Shown: in pieces, positions 34,776-43,765 of the stretch
How positions within the stretch are numbered: position 1 is the first letter of the stretch
Layout: each line of letters starts with the position of its first letter
NCBI RefSeq assembly: GCF_036568125.1
Contig: NZ_DATCTF010000012.1
Location: 179,404 to 243,403 of the forward strand
Direction: 5' to 3'
DNA: 64,000 nucleotides
Source of the DNA: Magnetovibrio sp.
GTDB lineage: Bacteria > Pseudomonadota > Alphaproteobacteria > Rhodospirillales > Magnetovibrionaceae
Position numbers and translations under genes: made by a program
Notes under the pieces: generated by a model
What the model was told of the DNA's origin: nothing
Databases searched by the model: none
What the model saw: the letters and a program-made list of their open reading frames with translations, nothing else

Positions 34776-35561
34776 CTAATTTTCTAATAGTTCAAATATA
34801 CTCGATTGGCGTGGAGGTAACTTAAATGAGCAAGAAGGAAAAGCCGTTAAATGCTCATCTAGCAAGCCATAAAATTGGTCTAGTGTCTCTGGGGTAATCC
34901 AGTAATAACTTGCTTTCGATGCATAAGAGTGGATCAACTCGTTTTTATGCTCATAGATAAAGTTACATATATAAACGGCTAATTCTGGCGATATAGATGC
35001 TTCCATGGAGCGCATTAGTTTCCATGCGCGAACCACCATTCCTGACGGATTGGGGTTCGCCTCTAAGTTAATATCTAAATGGCCTTCCTCTACGTCTTCG
35101 ATATACCTATCAATTAAGTGCAGGTGATTTGTAGATATTTCGTAGACGGCTGCGTCCCAGTTGAAGAATGTTGTTTGTGTTAGGTCTTTAAGTTCACCGC
35201 CATCTACATATCCTTGATTAAAGGCCCATGTATTAGCAACTGGCCAAACATCGACTAGCCAACGGTCAAGTCGCACACGATGGCCGCCAAACTTGTTTCG
35301 CACACTATCATAATTCCGCAAAAACCAGTCTAGGTGATCTGCATCATCCGTAGACACGACCATATCAACGTCTGACCTAAAATGAACAGCTCCCCCGCGA
35401 GCGAAATCACGGACCATGCCCCCAAACACAGCCGGGGCTCCGACATCATGCAAACTTTCCACAAAGCTAAGCAGCCCGCGCTTGCGCTTCCGGTTATCGC
35501 ACCAAAAGCGTTTCAACCTTCGTTGGAGGGCGGATTCGCTATTGACTGGTTGCAGATTCAT
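34776..35561 (-). CDS. Nucleotidyltransferase (CCA-adding/poly(A) polymerase-like core)
   Basis: This 261-residue protein has APAVFGGMVRDFARGGAVHFRSDVDMVV, a pol-beta-type GG...S.DxD active-site segment like that of CCA-adding enzymes (GG.VRD, then D-x-D). The acidic triad appears as the Asp pair in SDVDMV plus a later Asp in the WLVDVWP strand. It lacks the tRNA-binding arms of true CCA enzymes and is short. It is co-translated with the dGTPase: its ATG sits inside the last 23 bases of that gene. A toxin or nucleotide-modifying role is possible; the substrate is unknown. Confidence 0.65.
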   Translation of the reverse strand: MNLQPVNSESALQRRLKRFWCDNRKRKRGLLSFVESLHDVGAPAVFGGMVRDFARGGAVHFRSDVDMVVSTDDADHLDWFLRNYDSVRNKFGGHRVRLDRWLVDVWPVANTWAFNQGYVDGGELKDLTQTTFFNWDAAVYEISTNHLHLIDRYIEDVEEGHLDINLEANPNPSGMVVRAWKLMRSMEASISPELAVYICNFIYEHKNELIHSYASKASYYWITPETLDQFYGLLDEHLTAFPSCSFKLPPRQSSIFELLEN

Positions 35562-36981
35562 TTAATCGCCTAAATTCATCCCGCAGGGATATGGCAAAAC
35601 CATCTGTCATTCCTGCGATCATATCTGTTAACAACTGCAAATCACGATATACCTGCGGCAATTCATCAAGATCATCGTCAGAGACGCGTCGATAATTTTC
35701 GGAGATACGCCCATATACGTAACGATGGAATGGCGTTGCCCGACCTTCTCTGGTCGCTTCAATTGCATTCCAAAAATAATTCATCAAATCACGAATGACA
35801 TGATAGCCCTTCAGTTCTATCTCTAAAACCGATCTGTGCTTGTAGGCATGCTCAAACCCAAAATCTTTAAGCGCGTCTCGCAAGTGACCCGCAGCAGAAT
35901 CATCTATCAGCTCTTTGTGATAGTTCCCTTCGAGCATCTCTGGAACAACTTGTTGGAAACGTTGTACCACCTCGTTCACCATGGCTGCAATTGCATGCAC
36001 CCTTAGTTTCTGCATCGAGACGTCATTAAATTCTGAAGGTGACAATTTTTCAGAACGGTAATTGTTAAAATCAGCTTCAGCTGCCTTAAAAACGTTCTCG
36101 GTTAACTGTCGCCCGGAGCCCCCATCTTTTTCGTCTTTTTTTACCTGGAGGCTAAGCCAAGACAGAACATCAGATACCGATACCAAACCCTTTTTGACAG
36201 CATCTTCTGTGTCCAATACTGAATACGCAATATCGTCACACGCTTCCATGATGAAAGTCAGGGGATGCCGTATACCTAAAGCCAAGCCCGTCGCAGACCA
36301 TATCTGATTTACGACATCATCCTCGGAACTGAAGAAATTGAATTTTTTACTACCCTGTTTGCTTTTATCAACTTTGTCAGCAGGGACAGGGTACTTCATC
36401 AGCGCAGCTAACGTTCCTAACGTCAAATTAAGGCCTCGACCATCGTTGAGAAGCTGAAGCTTAGTAACAACCCTCAAGGTCTGAGCATTGCCCTCAAATT
36501 CCACAAACTCCCGTTTCATGCGATCAGTAAGGCCGTGCTTTTTGCCCTCCTCTTCCCATGTATCAAACAAGTCACTGAACCAACTGCCAATAGCTTTTTC
36601 GCCCTGGTGACCAAACGGGGGGTTTCCCAGGTCATGAGCCAAACCTGTTGCAGCAAGAATTACGGGAACATCTCGCTTTGCAGATGGTATATCTTTGAAA
36701 ACGTCGGTGTTGTGCACAAGAGCAACGCCTATGCTTCGGGCAAGGTTCGAAACCTCGTGTGAATGAGTCAGGCGGGTGCGTACACTGTCGTTCTTTTCAA
36801 GTGGAAAAACCTGAGTTTTGTCTGCCATACGTCGTACTGGCGTAGAAAAAAGGATTCGATCGTAATCTCGTTCGAAGGGGGTGCGGTGCTCATTGCTTGA
36901 AAAGTTATTTGTAGATGTCTTCTCACGCGCAACACGCTTTGGGAGTCTGTCAGAGCAAAACAGGTTATTCCAATTAAGCAT
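35539..36981 (-). CDS. dGTP triphosphohydrolase (HD domain)
   Basis: This 480-residue protein shows the dGTPase-type HD signature. RTRLTHSHEVSNLARSIG carries the first His, GLAHDLGNPPFGHQGEKAI the HD pair, and MEACDDIAYSVLDTEDAVKKG the last Asp. The N-terminus RTPFERDYDRILFSTPVRRMADKTQVFPL matches the family opening. dGTPases hydrolyse dGTP to deoxyguanosine and triphosphate, and one class depletes nucleotides to stop phage replication. GGAGGG precedes the ATG. The nucleotidyltransferase is translationally coupled downstream, so the two proteins probably act together. It is AT-rich relative to the core. Confidence 0.82.
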   Translation of the reverse strand: MLNWNNLFCSDRLPKRVAREKTSTNNFSSNEHRTPFERDYDRILFSTPVRRMADKTQVFPLEKNDSVRTRLTHSHEVSNLARSIGVALVHNTDVFKDIPSAKRDVPVILAATGLAHDLGNPPFGHQGEKAIGSWFSDLFDTWEEEGKKHGLTDRMKREFVEFEGNAQTLRVVTKLQLLNDGRGLNLTLGTLAALMKYPVPADKVDKSKQGSKKFNFFSSEDDVVNQIWSATGLALGIRHPLTFIMEACDDIAYSVLDTEDAVKKGLVSVSDVLSWLSLQVKKDEKDGGSGRQLTENVFKAAEADFNNYRSEKLSPSEFNDVSMQKLRVHAIAAMVNEVVQRFQQVVPEMLEGNYHKELIDDSAAGHLRDALKDFGFEHAYKHRSVLEIELKGYHVIRDLMNYFWNAIEATREGRATPFHRYVYGRISENYRRVSDDDLDELPQVYRDLQLLTDMIAGMTDGFAISLRDEFRRLNESATSQ

Positions 36982-37134
36982 TAAGCCCTCCCTCGAATCA
37001 CTTGATGCCTTGAAACTACACTTTTAGCCATTTTGTTGCCAGCGGAAGCTTCACATACAGCATATAGAAATTTGCTTGATTTTGCGGTTTTACCTCATAA
37101 GCAACAGTTAACGTGATTACGGAAAATAACTGCC

Positions 37135-38064
37135 TTATAACAGTGCACTAGAGGCATTATCAGTGAACAGCTCCCCGTCCCGGATATAGCGGGCGAGCAT
37201 GGCGTCGGATGCGTGGCCCGTCTGTTGTCGGATTTTCCAGGTAGCGACACCGGCTTGCGCGGCGCTGGTGGCGAGACCCGCGCGCAGGCTATGGCCGGAA
37301 AACTGCTTTGGGTCCATCCCTATGGCTCCCACCCGTTCTTTGACCACACCGTTGATCGCCTCTGCGGACAAACGGGCATCCTGTATCCGTTCGTGACGGG
37401 TGACAGGGCGGAAAATCGGGCCACCTTCGATCTCCGCTATCGTGATCCACGCCTTGAGGCTTTCCACCGGACACCAACGCCCTCGGGCATAGGGGACACC
37501 AACCTTGCGGCCCTGTCCTTCCTGATCTGTCTTGGATCTACGCAGGTGTATCACCAGTCCCTGACGCACCCACTCCAGGTCATCGACATTCAACCCCACC
37601 AGCTCTGAGCGCCGGAACCCACCCGCAAAGCCAGTCAGCAGAAGGGCACGATCCCGCACGTCCTTCACGTCGTCACCAAGCATCGCCATGATCCGCATGA
37701 GGTCCTCTACAAGGAGGGGCTGGGCAGCCCGTTGAGGGGCCGCGTGGGCACGTTTGATACCCCGCATGGTGGATTTGACCAGTTCAGATTTTGTGGGGCT
37801 GAGAAGGCCCTTGGCGGCATGTGTCTTGCTGATGGATGCCAGACGTCGGGTGAGGGTGGCGATGGACAGCTCCCCGGCATGTTCGACCAGATATTCGGCC
37901 ACCATGACATCGCTCGCCGGGATGATGCCGCCCCACGCTGTGAAGTGTTTCAGGTCGGCCCGATATGCGCGGCGCGTATTCTCACTCACGGACTGGCGAA
38001 CGTATGACCGGACAAGATCAGAACTGGAAATTTCACAGGGATTGAGGGTGTCGAGCGGCTTCAT
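37135..38064 (-). CDS. Tyrosine recombinase (phage-integrase family)
   Basis: The start was chosen at the ATG at 38064, with GGAGG eight bases upstream, giving 309 residues. Catalytic residues are visible: Arg in GGFRRSELVGL, Lys in LRRSKTDQEG, H-x-x-R in GHSLRAGLA, the following GHASDAM and the Tyr nucleophile in LARYIRDGEL. The N-terminal SAM-like domain is present. It belongs to the XerC/D-like class. It lies far from either att copy, so it may be the recombinase of a smaller element nested in island 1, or act with the 365-residue gene upstream. Confidence 0.88.
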   Translation of the reverse strand: MKPLDTLNPCEISSSDLVRSYVRQSVSENTRRAYRADLKHFTAWGGIIPASDVMVAEYLVEHAGELSIATLTRRLASISKTHAAKGLLSPTKSELVKSTMRGIKRAHAAPQRAAQPLLVEDLMRIMAMLGDDVKDVRDRALLLTGFAGGFRRSELVGLNVDDLEWVRQGLVIHLRRSKTDQEGQGRKVGVPYARGRWCPVESLKAWITIAEIEGGPIFRPVTRHERIQDARLSAEAINGVVKERVGAIGMDPKQFSGHSLRAGLATSAAQAGVATWKIRQQTGHASDAMLARYIRDGELFTDNASSALL

Positions 38065-38089
38065 TGTGACCTCCGATAAGTGATGTTTA

Positions 38090-39187
38090 TCAAAGGTTGG
38101 AAATGACGTTGTGTCGGGCCTCATTCAACAGCGGCAGATCCTTCCGAAACAGCGCCAGCCCTGTTTTGGCTTCGGCTTCCGCAATGCCGTGAGTTTCAAA
38201 GTCGGCCATGTGCCTTATGCAATTTCCAGCCGTCCACTGGAGCCTCTGGTCAACGCCCCCACTTTCCACGCGGAACAACAACTCGCCCAGGACCCATCCA
38301 TGATCCTTGGCGGGAACAGCATCCTTGAGCCAGCGGGTGGTTTCGCAGTCCATGTTCCGGAACGCCCGTAGAGAGCTTTTTCCGTCACGAGTGTGAAAAC
38401 CGTAGGCCCAGCTGGGAACACCGTTGATGATCTTTTCCGGCGGCATGTTGTCGGGTTCTACGTGGCTGTCTGAGTGTTCCAGTTCCCGCCAGAGCAGGGG
38501 AATGAATGCCGGGAGAATTTCACCGGTCTTTTTCAGGCCCTCGCGGCAGACCTCGACGACAGTGTCGGGATAGCCATGATCACAGAGTGCATCCATGACC
38601 GCCTGAGGTTCCCCGCGACGTTTCTGAAGGCCGTCCCCGCGATACCGATCTGTTCCCATGACGAACCACAGCGCCAGAGAACGACGAGACAGGGTGTCTT
38701 CACTTGTGACGATTTCCATCAGGTCCGGTGTTGACAGTACTGCAAACTCGATGCGGTCCGCTTCCAGCGAAGGATGCTCCATGCACACCATCGCGAGATC
38801 ATCTGCCGCCCGGCATTTGACCGATCGGCAAAGGCGCTGGACCAGGAAGCTCGCCACGGCCCATTCTCCACCCACGCCCTTACGCCACACCTTCCCGGTT
38901 AGGCCCGCCGTGGTGAGCGCCACAGCGTCAAAATCCCCCACGCCTATGTCCTCGAAGGCTGTGATGCCAAGACGCCGCCACAGGCGCTCAGGAGAGTCCT
39001 GGAGAAGTGTTGCTGCTCCAGTGAGCGCCCACTTTACCTCGCCGCGCCTGATGGCCTTCTGCATAAGCGACATTGCCATCCACGGATTAATGGATTGGGG
39101 GCGGAATGTGGGAGTGTCCCGCCTATGGACTAAGATCAGCTCGGCGAGTTCGCTGCGATTAAGTTCGAGAATATGGCTGCTGTTCAT
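38090..39187 (-). CDS. Hypothetical protein with MgsA C-terminal-like segment
   Basis: I do not recognise the whole 365-residue protein. Residues 35-80 read SLMQKAIRRGEVKWALTGAATLLQDSPERLWRRLGITAFEDIGVGDFDAVAL, which resembles the C-terminal helical region of the AAA+ recombination factor MgsA (RarA), without an ATPase domain. The rest is helical and has a conserved Trp- and His-rich C-terminus. The gene precedes the recombinase by 25 bases on the same strand. It may be an accessory factor of that element. Codon use is GC-rich. Confidence 0.55.
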   Translation of the reverse strand: MNSSHILELNRSELAELILVHRRDTPTFRPQSINPWMAMSLMQKAIRRGEVKWALTGAATLLQDSPERLWRRLGITAFEDIGVGDFDAVALTTAGLTGKVWRKGVGGEWAVASFLVQRLCRSVKCRAADDLAMVCMEHPSLEADRIEFAVLSTPDLMEIVTSEDTLSRRSLALWFVMGTDRYRGDGLQKRRGEPQAVMDALCDHGYPDTVVEVCREGLKKTGEILPAFIPLLWRELEHSDSHVEPDNMPPEKIINGVPSWAYGFHTRDGKSSLRAFRNMDCETTRWLKDAVPAKDHGWVLGELLFRVESGGVDQRLQWTAGNCIRHMADFETHGIAEAEAKTGLALFRKDLPLLNEARHNVISNL

Positions 39188-39243
39188 GTTCGTCTCCTCC
39201 TTGAAAAATGGAGGGACGAAAGGCTTTGGTCCCGTCTAAGACG

Positions 39244-39714
39244 TTAACTGGGTACGGGCAAGGTGCAAGTAGGGTTTTTAATATCCAGCCCCCCCTCAAG
39301 CAAAATAGCTTCAGCTACGTGCGGGCTAATCCCATAACTCAGGGCAATGTGTCCGACTTGAATTTCACCATTCTCATACATCATACGCATGATGTATTGG
39401 TCGCCTGGGCCCATGCGACCACCGCAGCCTAATATCTGAGCGTCCAGCTCAGTGCCTAAAACATGATGCGCTGGACGGACACATGAGCGATTTCGGCAGA
39501 GCGTTACTACATGGTCTTCTGGACCAATGGGGACACCTTCCATAACGAAACGCACTCGGTTTGCGTAAGCAGTTGTTCCGTTATACCAAAACCGGGGAAA
39601 TCCCTGATTGTCAAACGCTCCCTTCCAAATCCAACATGGTCTGGTCATTCCTGGAATAAGTGGGCCGTTTTTATCAGTCTGTTGATCCAGTCTGTGGCGT
39701 ACTTTGTTATCCAT
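39244..39714 (-). CDS. Phage-type HNH endonuclease-like protein
   Basis: This 156-residue protein starts with a basic segment and then CWIWKGAFDNQGFPRFWYNG, a feature of the HNH_3-like phage proteins. It continues with VVTLCRNRSCVRPAHHVLGTELD, which has the C..C zinc knuckle and the C-x-R-P-x-H form of the HNH catalytic region. The C-terminus looks like a helix-turn-helix. Such proteins are often homing or mobile-element nucleases. Its neighbours are a recombinase unit and the RT. Confidence 0.65.
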   Translation of the reverse strand: MDNKVRHRLDQQTDKNGPLIPGMTRPCWIWKGAFDNQGFPRFWYNGTTAYANRVRFVMEGVPIGPEDHVVTLCRNRSCVRPAHHVLGTELDAQILGCGGRMGPGDQYIMRMMYENGEIQVGHIALSYGISPHVAEAILLEGGLDIKNPTCTLPVPS

Positions 39715-39826
39715 TACACCCCTCTATGAGCACGGCAGCAACCAACCTATTTATGTGGTTGATATGACTCGATTTCGAATTGTCCGATTTGTCGGATTGG
39801 ACAGTTTTAGACACAATCAACAGAAG

Positions 39827-41083
39827 CTACTCGGCGGCTGATGGTGGTATCAGAAACTTGGACTCGATCTTCATCTTCAAACTGCGGGTATGTGTCAGTC
39901 GCTCCAGGCGGAATTCTTTCATGCCATCCCACAGCCGAAACACAGAACACCAGGACCGCACATACCGTTCTGCTTTTGCTAACCGGCCTTGCTGTTTTTT
40001 TGCGCTTAACGAAGCATTCAAGGCACTCTTCAGCAGCTTCTCATACGTGCGATCAAATTTCTCACGGTTTTCGGTAGTCGGCTCGACATAAAACTTATTC
40101 CCTAAGAATTTGAAGGCATGACCGAGGTAAGGAAACCCTTCTTTTGCCCACCCGGCATTCAATATCCTCGACGATAGCGGCCCGGCAGGGTGGCTACAGA
40201 GAGCCTCCCTCAGAGCTAATGCCGTCGTTGTCGCCTCGGCCACGGTCTTGGCCATGATCAGAAAGTTGTCAGCGTAAACGACCAACCGAACCGCTTCTGG
40301 AATATCCAGTTGCTCGATTGTCGTGGCCAGCAACATGTCTGAAACAAGTGGCGATACCGACGACCCCTGTGGGATGCCCCGCCGGGCCTCTACGATAGCT
40401 TCAGAAAAATCATCGGACGCAATATCGTCGCCCAACTGAAGCTCCGTAGTGTCGAAGGTGAAGCCTGAACACTGTAGGGAGAGCGGAAGGTGTTTACCAA
40501 TGATCACCTTCTTCACCATGTCTTCAGGCAGGGGTGGGAGAAGTTTAAGTACTTTCTCCTCGTTATAGCTGTTGTAGCAAGAGTTGATGTCTACCTCGAC
40601 AATAGCCTCATAGCCTTCTTCGAGGTATTGCAGGACAGCCCTGATTGCATTTTGAATCCCGCCATCAAATAGGAACTGGTTTTCGGCCAGCTTTGCAAAC
40701 GGACGGAGGGCTTTCGCGACAAGTATCTGCAAAGCCCGTTGCTCTAGGCCAAATGACCATACGATACGGGCGTGGTCCGGCTTATCCTCGCGGGGGAGCA
40801 TCAGCAACTTTACTACCTCCTGCGACCCCTCAAATGGATTAAGGGCTTTAGCCATTTTTTCCGGGTCTGTTACAGCAGGGCGGTTCCGGCGACGTATCTT
40901 TTTGTAGGCCTTATCTAGCGCGACGAACTTGCAATAGAACGACTCAAGATAGAGCATGAGTAGCTGATCTGCTTTTTTAAGATCACCCGCCTCAACGGCC
41001 TTCTGCATCTTGATACATAGATCACTCTCGTACCGCTTCGCCTTTGCAAGCAACTTCTTGTAGGCTTTTCCCTTGATCATCAT
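39827..41083 (-). CDS. Reverse transcriptase with YADN active site
   Basis: This 418-residue protein starts at the ATG at 41083 (AAGGAG upstream) and overlaps the preceding stop by four bases. RT motifs are visible: DHARIVWSFGLEQRALQ (motif 1), VEVDINSCYNSYNEE (motif A, with a catalytic Asp), RRGIPQGSSVSPLVSDMLL (motif B) and VVYADNFLIMA (motif C, where the second Asp of YADD is Asn, codon AAC at 40265-40267). In other RTs that change abolishes activity, so the enzyme may be inactive or use a non-canonical metal site. It lacks the maturase and endonuclease domains of intron RTs. I infer a defence or element-maintenance role. Confidence 0.82.
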   Translation of the reverse strand: MMIKGKAYKKLLAKAKRYESDLCIKMQKAVEAGDLKKADQLLMLYLESFYCKFVALDKAYKKIRRRNRPAVTDPEKMAKALNPFEGSQEVVKLLMLPREDKPDHARIVWSFGLEQRALQILVAKALRPFAKLAENQFLFDGGIQNAIRAVLQYLEEGYEAIVEVDINSCYNSYNEEKVLKLLPPLPEDMVKKVIIGKHLPLSLQCSGFTFDTTELQLGDDIASDDFSEAIVEARRGIPQGSSVSPLVSDMLLATTIEQLDIPEAVRLVVYADNFLIMAKTVAEATTTALALREALCSHPAGPLSSRILNAGWAKEGFPYLGHAFKFLGNKFYVEPTTENREKFDRTYEKLLKSALNASLSAKKQQGRLAKAERYVRSWCSVFRLWDGMKEFRLERLTHTRSLKMKIESKFLIPPSAAE

Positions 41084-41544
41084 TTCAGCAACTCCTTGAG
41101 CTTCTGTTCCGCCTCCAATGCTTCTGCACACTTGGTTTTCAGGCGCATCTGCAAGATTTCGTCTTTAAAGGTGGGGCCGAGCCGGTCGATGACCCGGCGT
41201 ACTGTTGTCGCGTACCATTTCCCGCCATTGGCGGTCGGCACGTTGAGAGCATTCAGCTGTCGTGCCAATGCCAAATATCTGGGAGTGCCGTCCTTCTTGT
41301 AGAAAGCGCCGCTAAAACCGATTTCCCTGAGTACAGGAAGGGTTGCGTAGGCGAAGGCGTCAGCTTCGAGCCGGTTACGTTTGGCCAACTCTTTTCCGAA
41401 CACGCCCCACTCAACCCCGCGCTTGCGAGCATCCGCAATACCTTGGCGGATTGCGGCGGATTGTGCGCTTTTGGTGCCAATGTGTGCACAAAATGAATCA
41501 GGTAAAGACCCTGTGTTTACTGACTTTTTATGGACCGTGATCAT
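41080..41544 (-). CDS. Recombinase-like protein (serine-recombinase C-terminal helix region)
   Basis: This 154-residue protein starts at the ATG at 41544, two bases after the AlpA stop. Its C-terminal half, ARQLNALNVPTANGGKWYATTVRRVIDRLGP, resembles the end of the Recombinase domain in large serine integrases, which binds DNA. No catalytic Ser domain is present. It shares an ATGA overlap with the RT and is likely a DNA-binding partner in the same unit. Confidence 0.6.
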   Translation of the reverse strand: MITVHKKSVNTGSLPDSFCAHIGTKSAQSAAIRQGIADARKRGVEWGVFGKELAKRNRLEADAFAYATLPVLREIGFSGAFYKKDGTPRYLALARQLNALNVPTANGGKWYATTVRRVIDRLGPTFKDEILQMRLKTKCAEALEAEQKLKELLK

Positions 41545-41545
41545 G

Positions 41546-41743
41546 TCAGCAGGCCTGATATTCAGATGTTGAATACCGCTTACGCTCTGCAAGCCAGGCG
41601 TCTACCTCTTCCCGGTCATACAGCACAATTCGCTTGCCGGCTTTCACGTAAGGTGGTCCGTCACCACGCATGCGCATTTTGGCGAGGGTGGACGTGGAAC
41701 ATTTCACGTATGCTGCCGTTTCCGTCGGGCGCATCTTAGACAT
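41546..41743 (-). CDS. AlpA-like excisionase/regulator
   Basis: This 65-residue protein begins MRPTETAAYVKCSTSTLAKMRMRGDGPPYVKAGKRIVLYDREEVDAWLAERKR, the winged helix-turn-helix pattern of AlpA/MerR-like excisionases. AGGAGA precedes the ATG at 41743. A longer frame upstream (to 41881) has no such start. The neighbouring recombinase and integrase genes suggest regulation of excision of the element. Confidence 0.85.
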   Translation of the reverse strand: MSKMRPTETAAYVKCSTSTLAKMRMRGDGPPYVKAGKRIVLYDREEVDAWLAERKRYSTSEYQAC

Positions 41744-41828
41744 GTCTTTCTCCTGGACATCACGAGGCTGATTCGATGTCCTAGAGATACGCCTGTATTG
41801 ACGGCAAAACTTCCTGACGAAATAGGGG

Positions 41829-42365
41829 CTATTTTTTGAGGGGGATATTCGGAGTATCTGTGAGTTCTTGAACCTCACCAAACGCGGAATAATACTGCAA
41901 AGCTTTCTCGGGGTCTTTCAGGTCAGATTGGACACGGCTGTATGACTTTTGAATCGCGCTAGGTCCAGCCTCGGCAAACGTATCTTTTAAGTATTTGGTT
42001 GCCTTGATGAACACATCATCCCATTTTATTCCTTGGCTCCGCAGTCTTTGCACGACCTGCCAGCGCCGAAAATGCGACATGTTTTTCTGGTAGTTGGACA
42101 GTTCGTTACCTTTTGCCCCCTTGCCTATTGTGAAGCCAAATTTTAGACGTTCACCGACAACGGCTAATGCTCCTTCAATAGCCCACTCTGGTGGGCTTTG
42201 TCCGCTATCTCGTGCCAGCTGCAGTGCATCATAAAGTGCGGCGATTACCCCTGCCTTGTAAAAGGTGCATTGTAAATCCCAACGCTCTTTAAGAGTCATG
42301 AGGATCATGTTTCCACTTTGATGCTTATCGTTATCATGCTGGGTTTGTGATGTTTCGTCAGTCAT
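41829..42365 (-). CDS. Hypothetical protein, 178 aa
   Basis: I do not recognise this protein. It begins at the ATG at 42365, inside the end of the integrase gene (eight-base overlap). The N-terminus is polar (DETSQTQHDNDKHQSG). A helical body follows, with LKERWDLQCTFYKAGVIAALYDALQLARDSGQ, and then a segment rich in Lys and Trp. It is co-transcribed with the integrase. No function can be inferred. Confidence 0.6.
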   Translation of the reverse strand: MTDETSQTQHDNDKHQSGNMILMTLKERWDLQCTFYKAGVIAALYDALQLARDSGQSPPEWAIEGALAVVGERLKFGFTIGKGAKGNELSNYQKNMSHFRRWQVVQRLRSQGIKWDDVFIKATKYLKDTFAEAGPSAIQKSYSRVQSDLKDPEKALQYYSAFGEVQELTDTPNIPLKK

Positions 42366-43599
42366 CGTCTTGACCTTCGGCTTGTTGCATCTCGGCACCC
42401 TTGTTCATAACGGCAGATATAGTTTCTGTAATCCGTTCAGCGGCTTCGTGGAGAGCTTGGTCTGCCATATGAGCGTATATCTGCGTCGTTTTAGGGTCCT
42501 TGTGGCCAAGCATTTTGCCGATCATCAACAAGCTATCACCACCTTGTGCTGCAACACTGGCAAAGCTATGGCGAAGGTCATGGATTCGAACATCATCCAG
42601 CCCTTCCCACGCGCGGATCGTATTCCAAACCTTCTGAAGGCCAGTGTAGTGCTTGCCCTTGTCGGAACTGGGCAGCACGAAATCTTCACCCTCAATTTTC
42701 TCGATGTCTTTGAGCACTTCGAGGGCCGGCGTTCCTAGCGGTACAATTTTTTGACCGGTCTTTGAGTCGGGTAGGCGTAAGCATCGGGCATTCCAGTCGA
42801 TATAATCCCATTTCAGGGTCAGGATTTCCGACTTACGGCAGCCCGTGTAGATCAGCAGGCGAAGAGCTGTTACGGCTGTCGAGTTAATATCCTCGTCCTC
42901 TGCCCGCTTCAGAATGGCCCCCAGCTTTCCGATTTCTGAGGGGGACAAAAAGCGATCATTGCGCTTGTCCGGATATTTTTTCACGCCGTGAACGGGATTG
43001 TCCGTCCGCAATCCCTTCTGCACAGCAAAGGTGAAGATACTGCCGAGCAGACCGACAGTGCGTGTCGCCGTACCTTTGCCACCCCGGACAATGGCCCGCC
43101 CTCGGGTTTTGGTTTTATCGTCCGTCTTGGTCTTGCCGTTGGCGACATCATTCATAAACTTGATCACATCATCCTGGGTGACGGATCGGACAAGGCGTTT
43201 GCCGAGGAGTGGTTTGATGTGCCGTTCAATACGACCCTTGTCTGTGGCGACTGTGGAGGCCTTTTTGCTGGAGCATCCTTCGGTGAGGTAAAGCTCACAG
43301 AGTTTCTCAAGTGTGGTGTCTTTATGAGCCTTGGAACGATCACCAGAAGGGTCCGCACCCTCGCCGATGGCCCCCAGTAAAGTCATGGCCTTTTTGCGGG
43401 CTTTATCAGGTGTATATGGCCCATGCAGACCAATGGTGAAGCGGCGGGTGCGGCCCTCGTGTCGATACTGAACCAAATACGACTTTTTCCCCGATGGAAA
43501 GACACGCAGGCCATAACCCGGCAGGTCGTTGTCCCACAGGATGTAGTCTTTTTCCTTAGGCTTGGCAGCATCAATGGTCTTTTTGGTGAGCTTGGGCAA
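42358..43599 (-). CDS. Island 1 integrase (tyrosine recombinase with arm-binding domain)
   Basis: This 413-residue protein opens PKLTKKTIDAAKPKEKDYILWDNDLPGYGLRVFPSGKKSY, the DUF4102 arm-binding domain of the P4/CP4 integrase family. The catalytic Arg is in TGCRKSEILTLKW, Lys in LPDSKTGQKIV, His-x-x-Arg in HDLRHSFAS, then GHKDPKTTQIYAHM with the nucleophilic Tyr. Translation probably starts at the TTG at 43599, giving the usual MPKLTK-like opening, though the start is uncertain. A longer frame opens at a GTG at 43632. Its start lies about 170 bases from att copy 2, the expected place for an island integrase. Confidence 0.92.
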   Translation of the reverse strand: MPKLTKKTIDAAKPKEKDYILWDNDLPGYGLRVFPSGKKSYLVQYRHEGRTRRFTIGLHGPYTPDKARKKAMTLLGAIGEGADPSGDRSKAHKDTTLEKLCELYLTEGCSSKKASTVATDKGRIERHIKPLLGKRLVRSVTQDDVIKFMNDVANGKTKTDDKTKTRGRAIVRGGKGTATRTVGLLGSIFTFAVQKGLRTDNPVHGVKKYPDKRNDRFLSPSEIGKLGAILKRAEDEDINSTAVTALRLLIYTGCRKSEILTLKWDYIDWNARCLRLPDSKTGQKIVPLGTPALEVLKDIEKIEGEDFVLPSSDKGKHYTGLQKVWNTIRAWEGLDDVRIHDLRHSFASVAAQGGDSLLMIGKMLGHKDPKTTQIYAHMADQALHEAAERITETISAVMNKGAEMQQAEGQDDD

Positions 43600-43765
43600 A
43601 ATCCATATCCATCCTCTACAAGCCCGCTTCACGGAAGCACAACGGAAGCATGCGGAAGCACTTTATCGGACTCTTACGGCATCGTATGGAACTATCTTTG
43701 CATTTATCTTATTGATTTATCAATGTAAATAAACAATAAGGAATCTCCCGGAATTGAAGAGTTTA

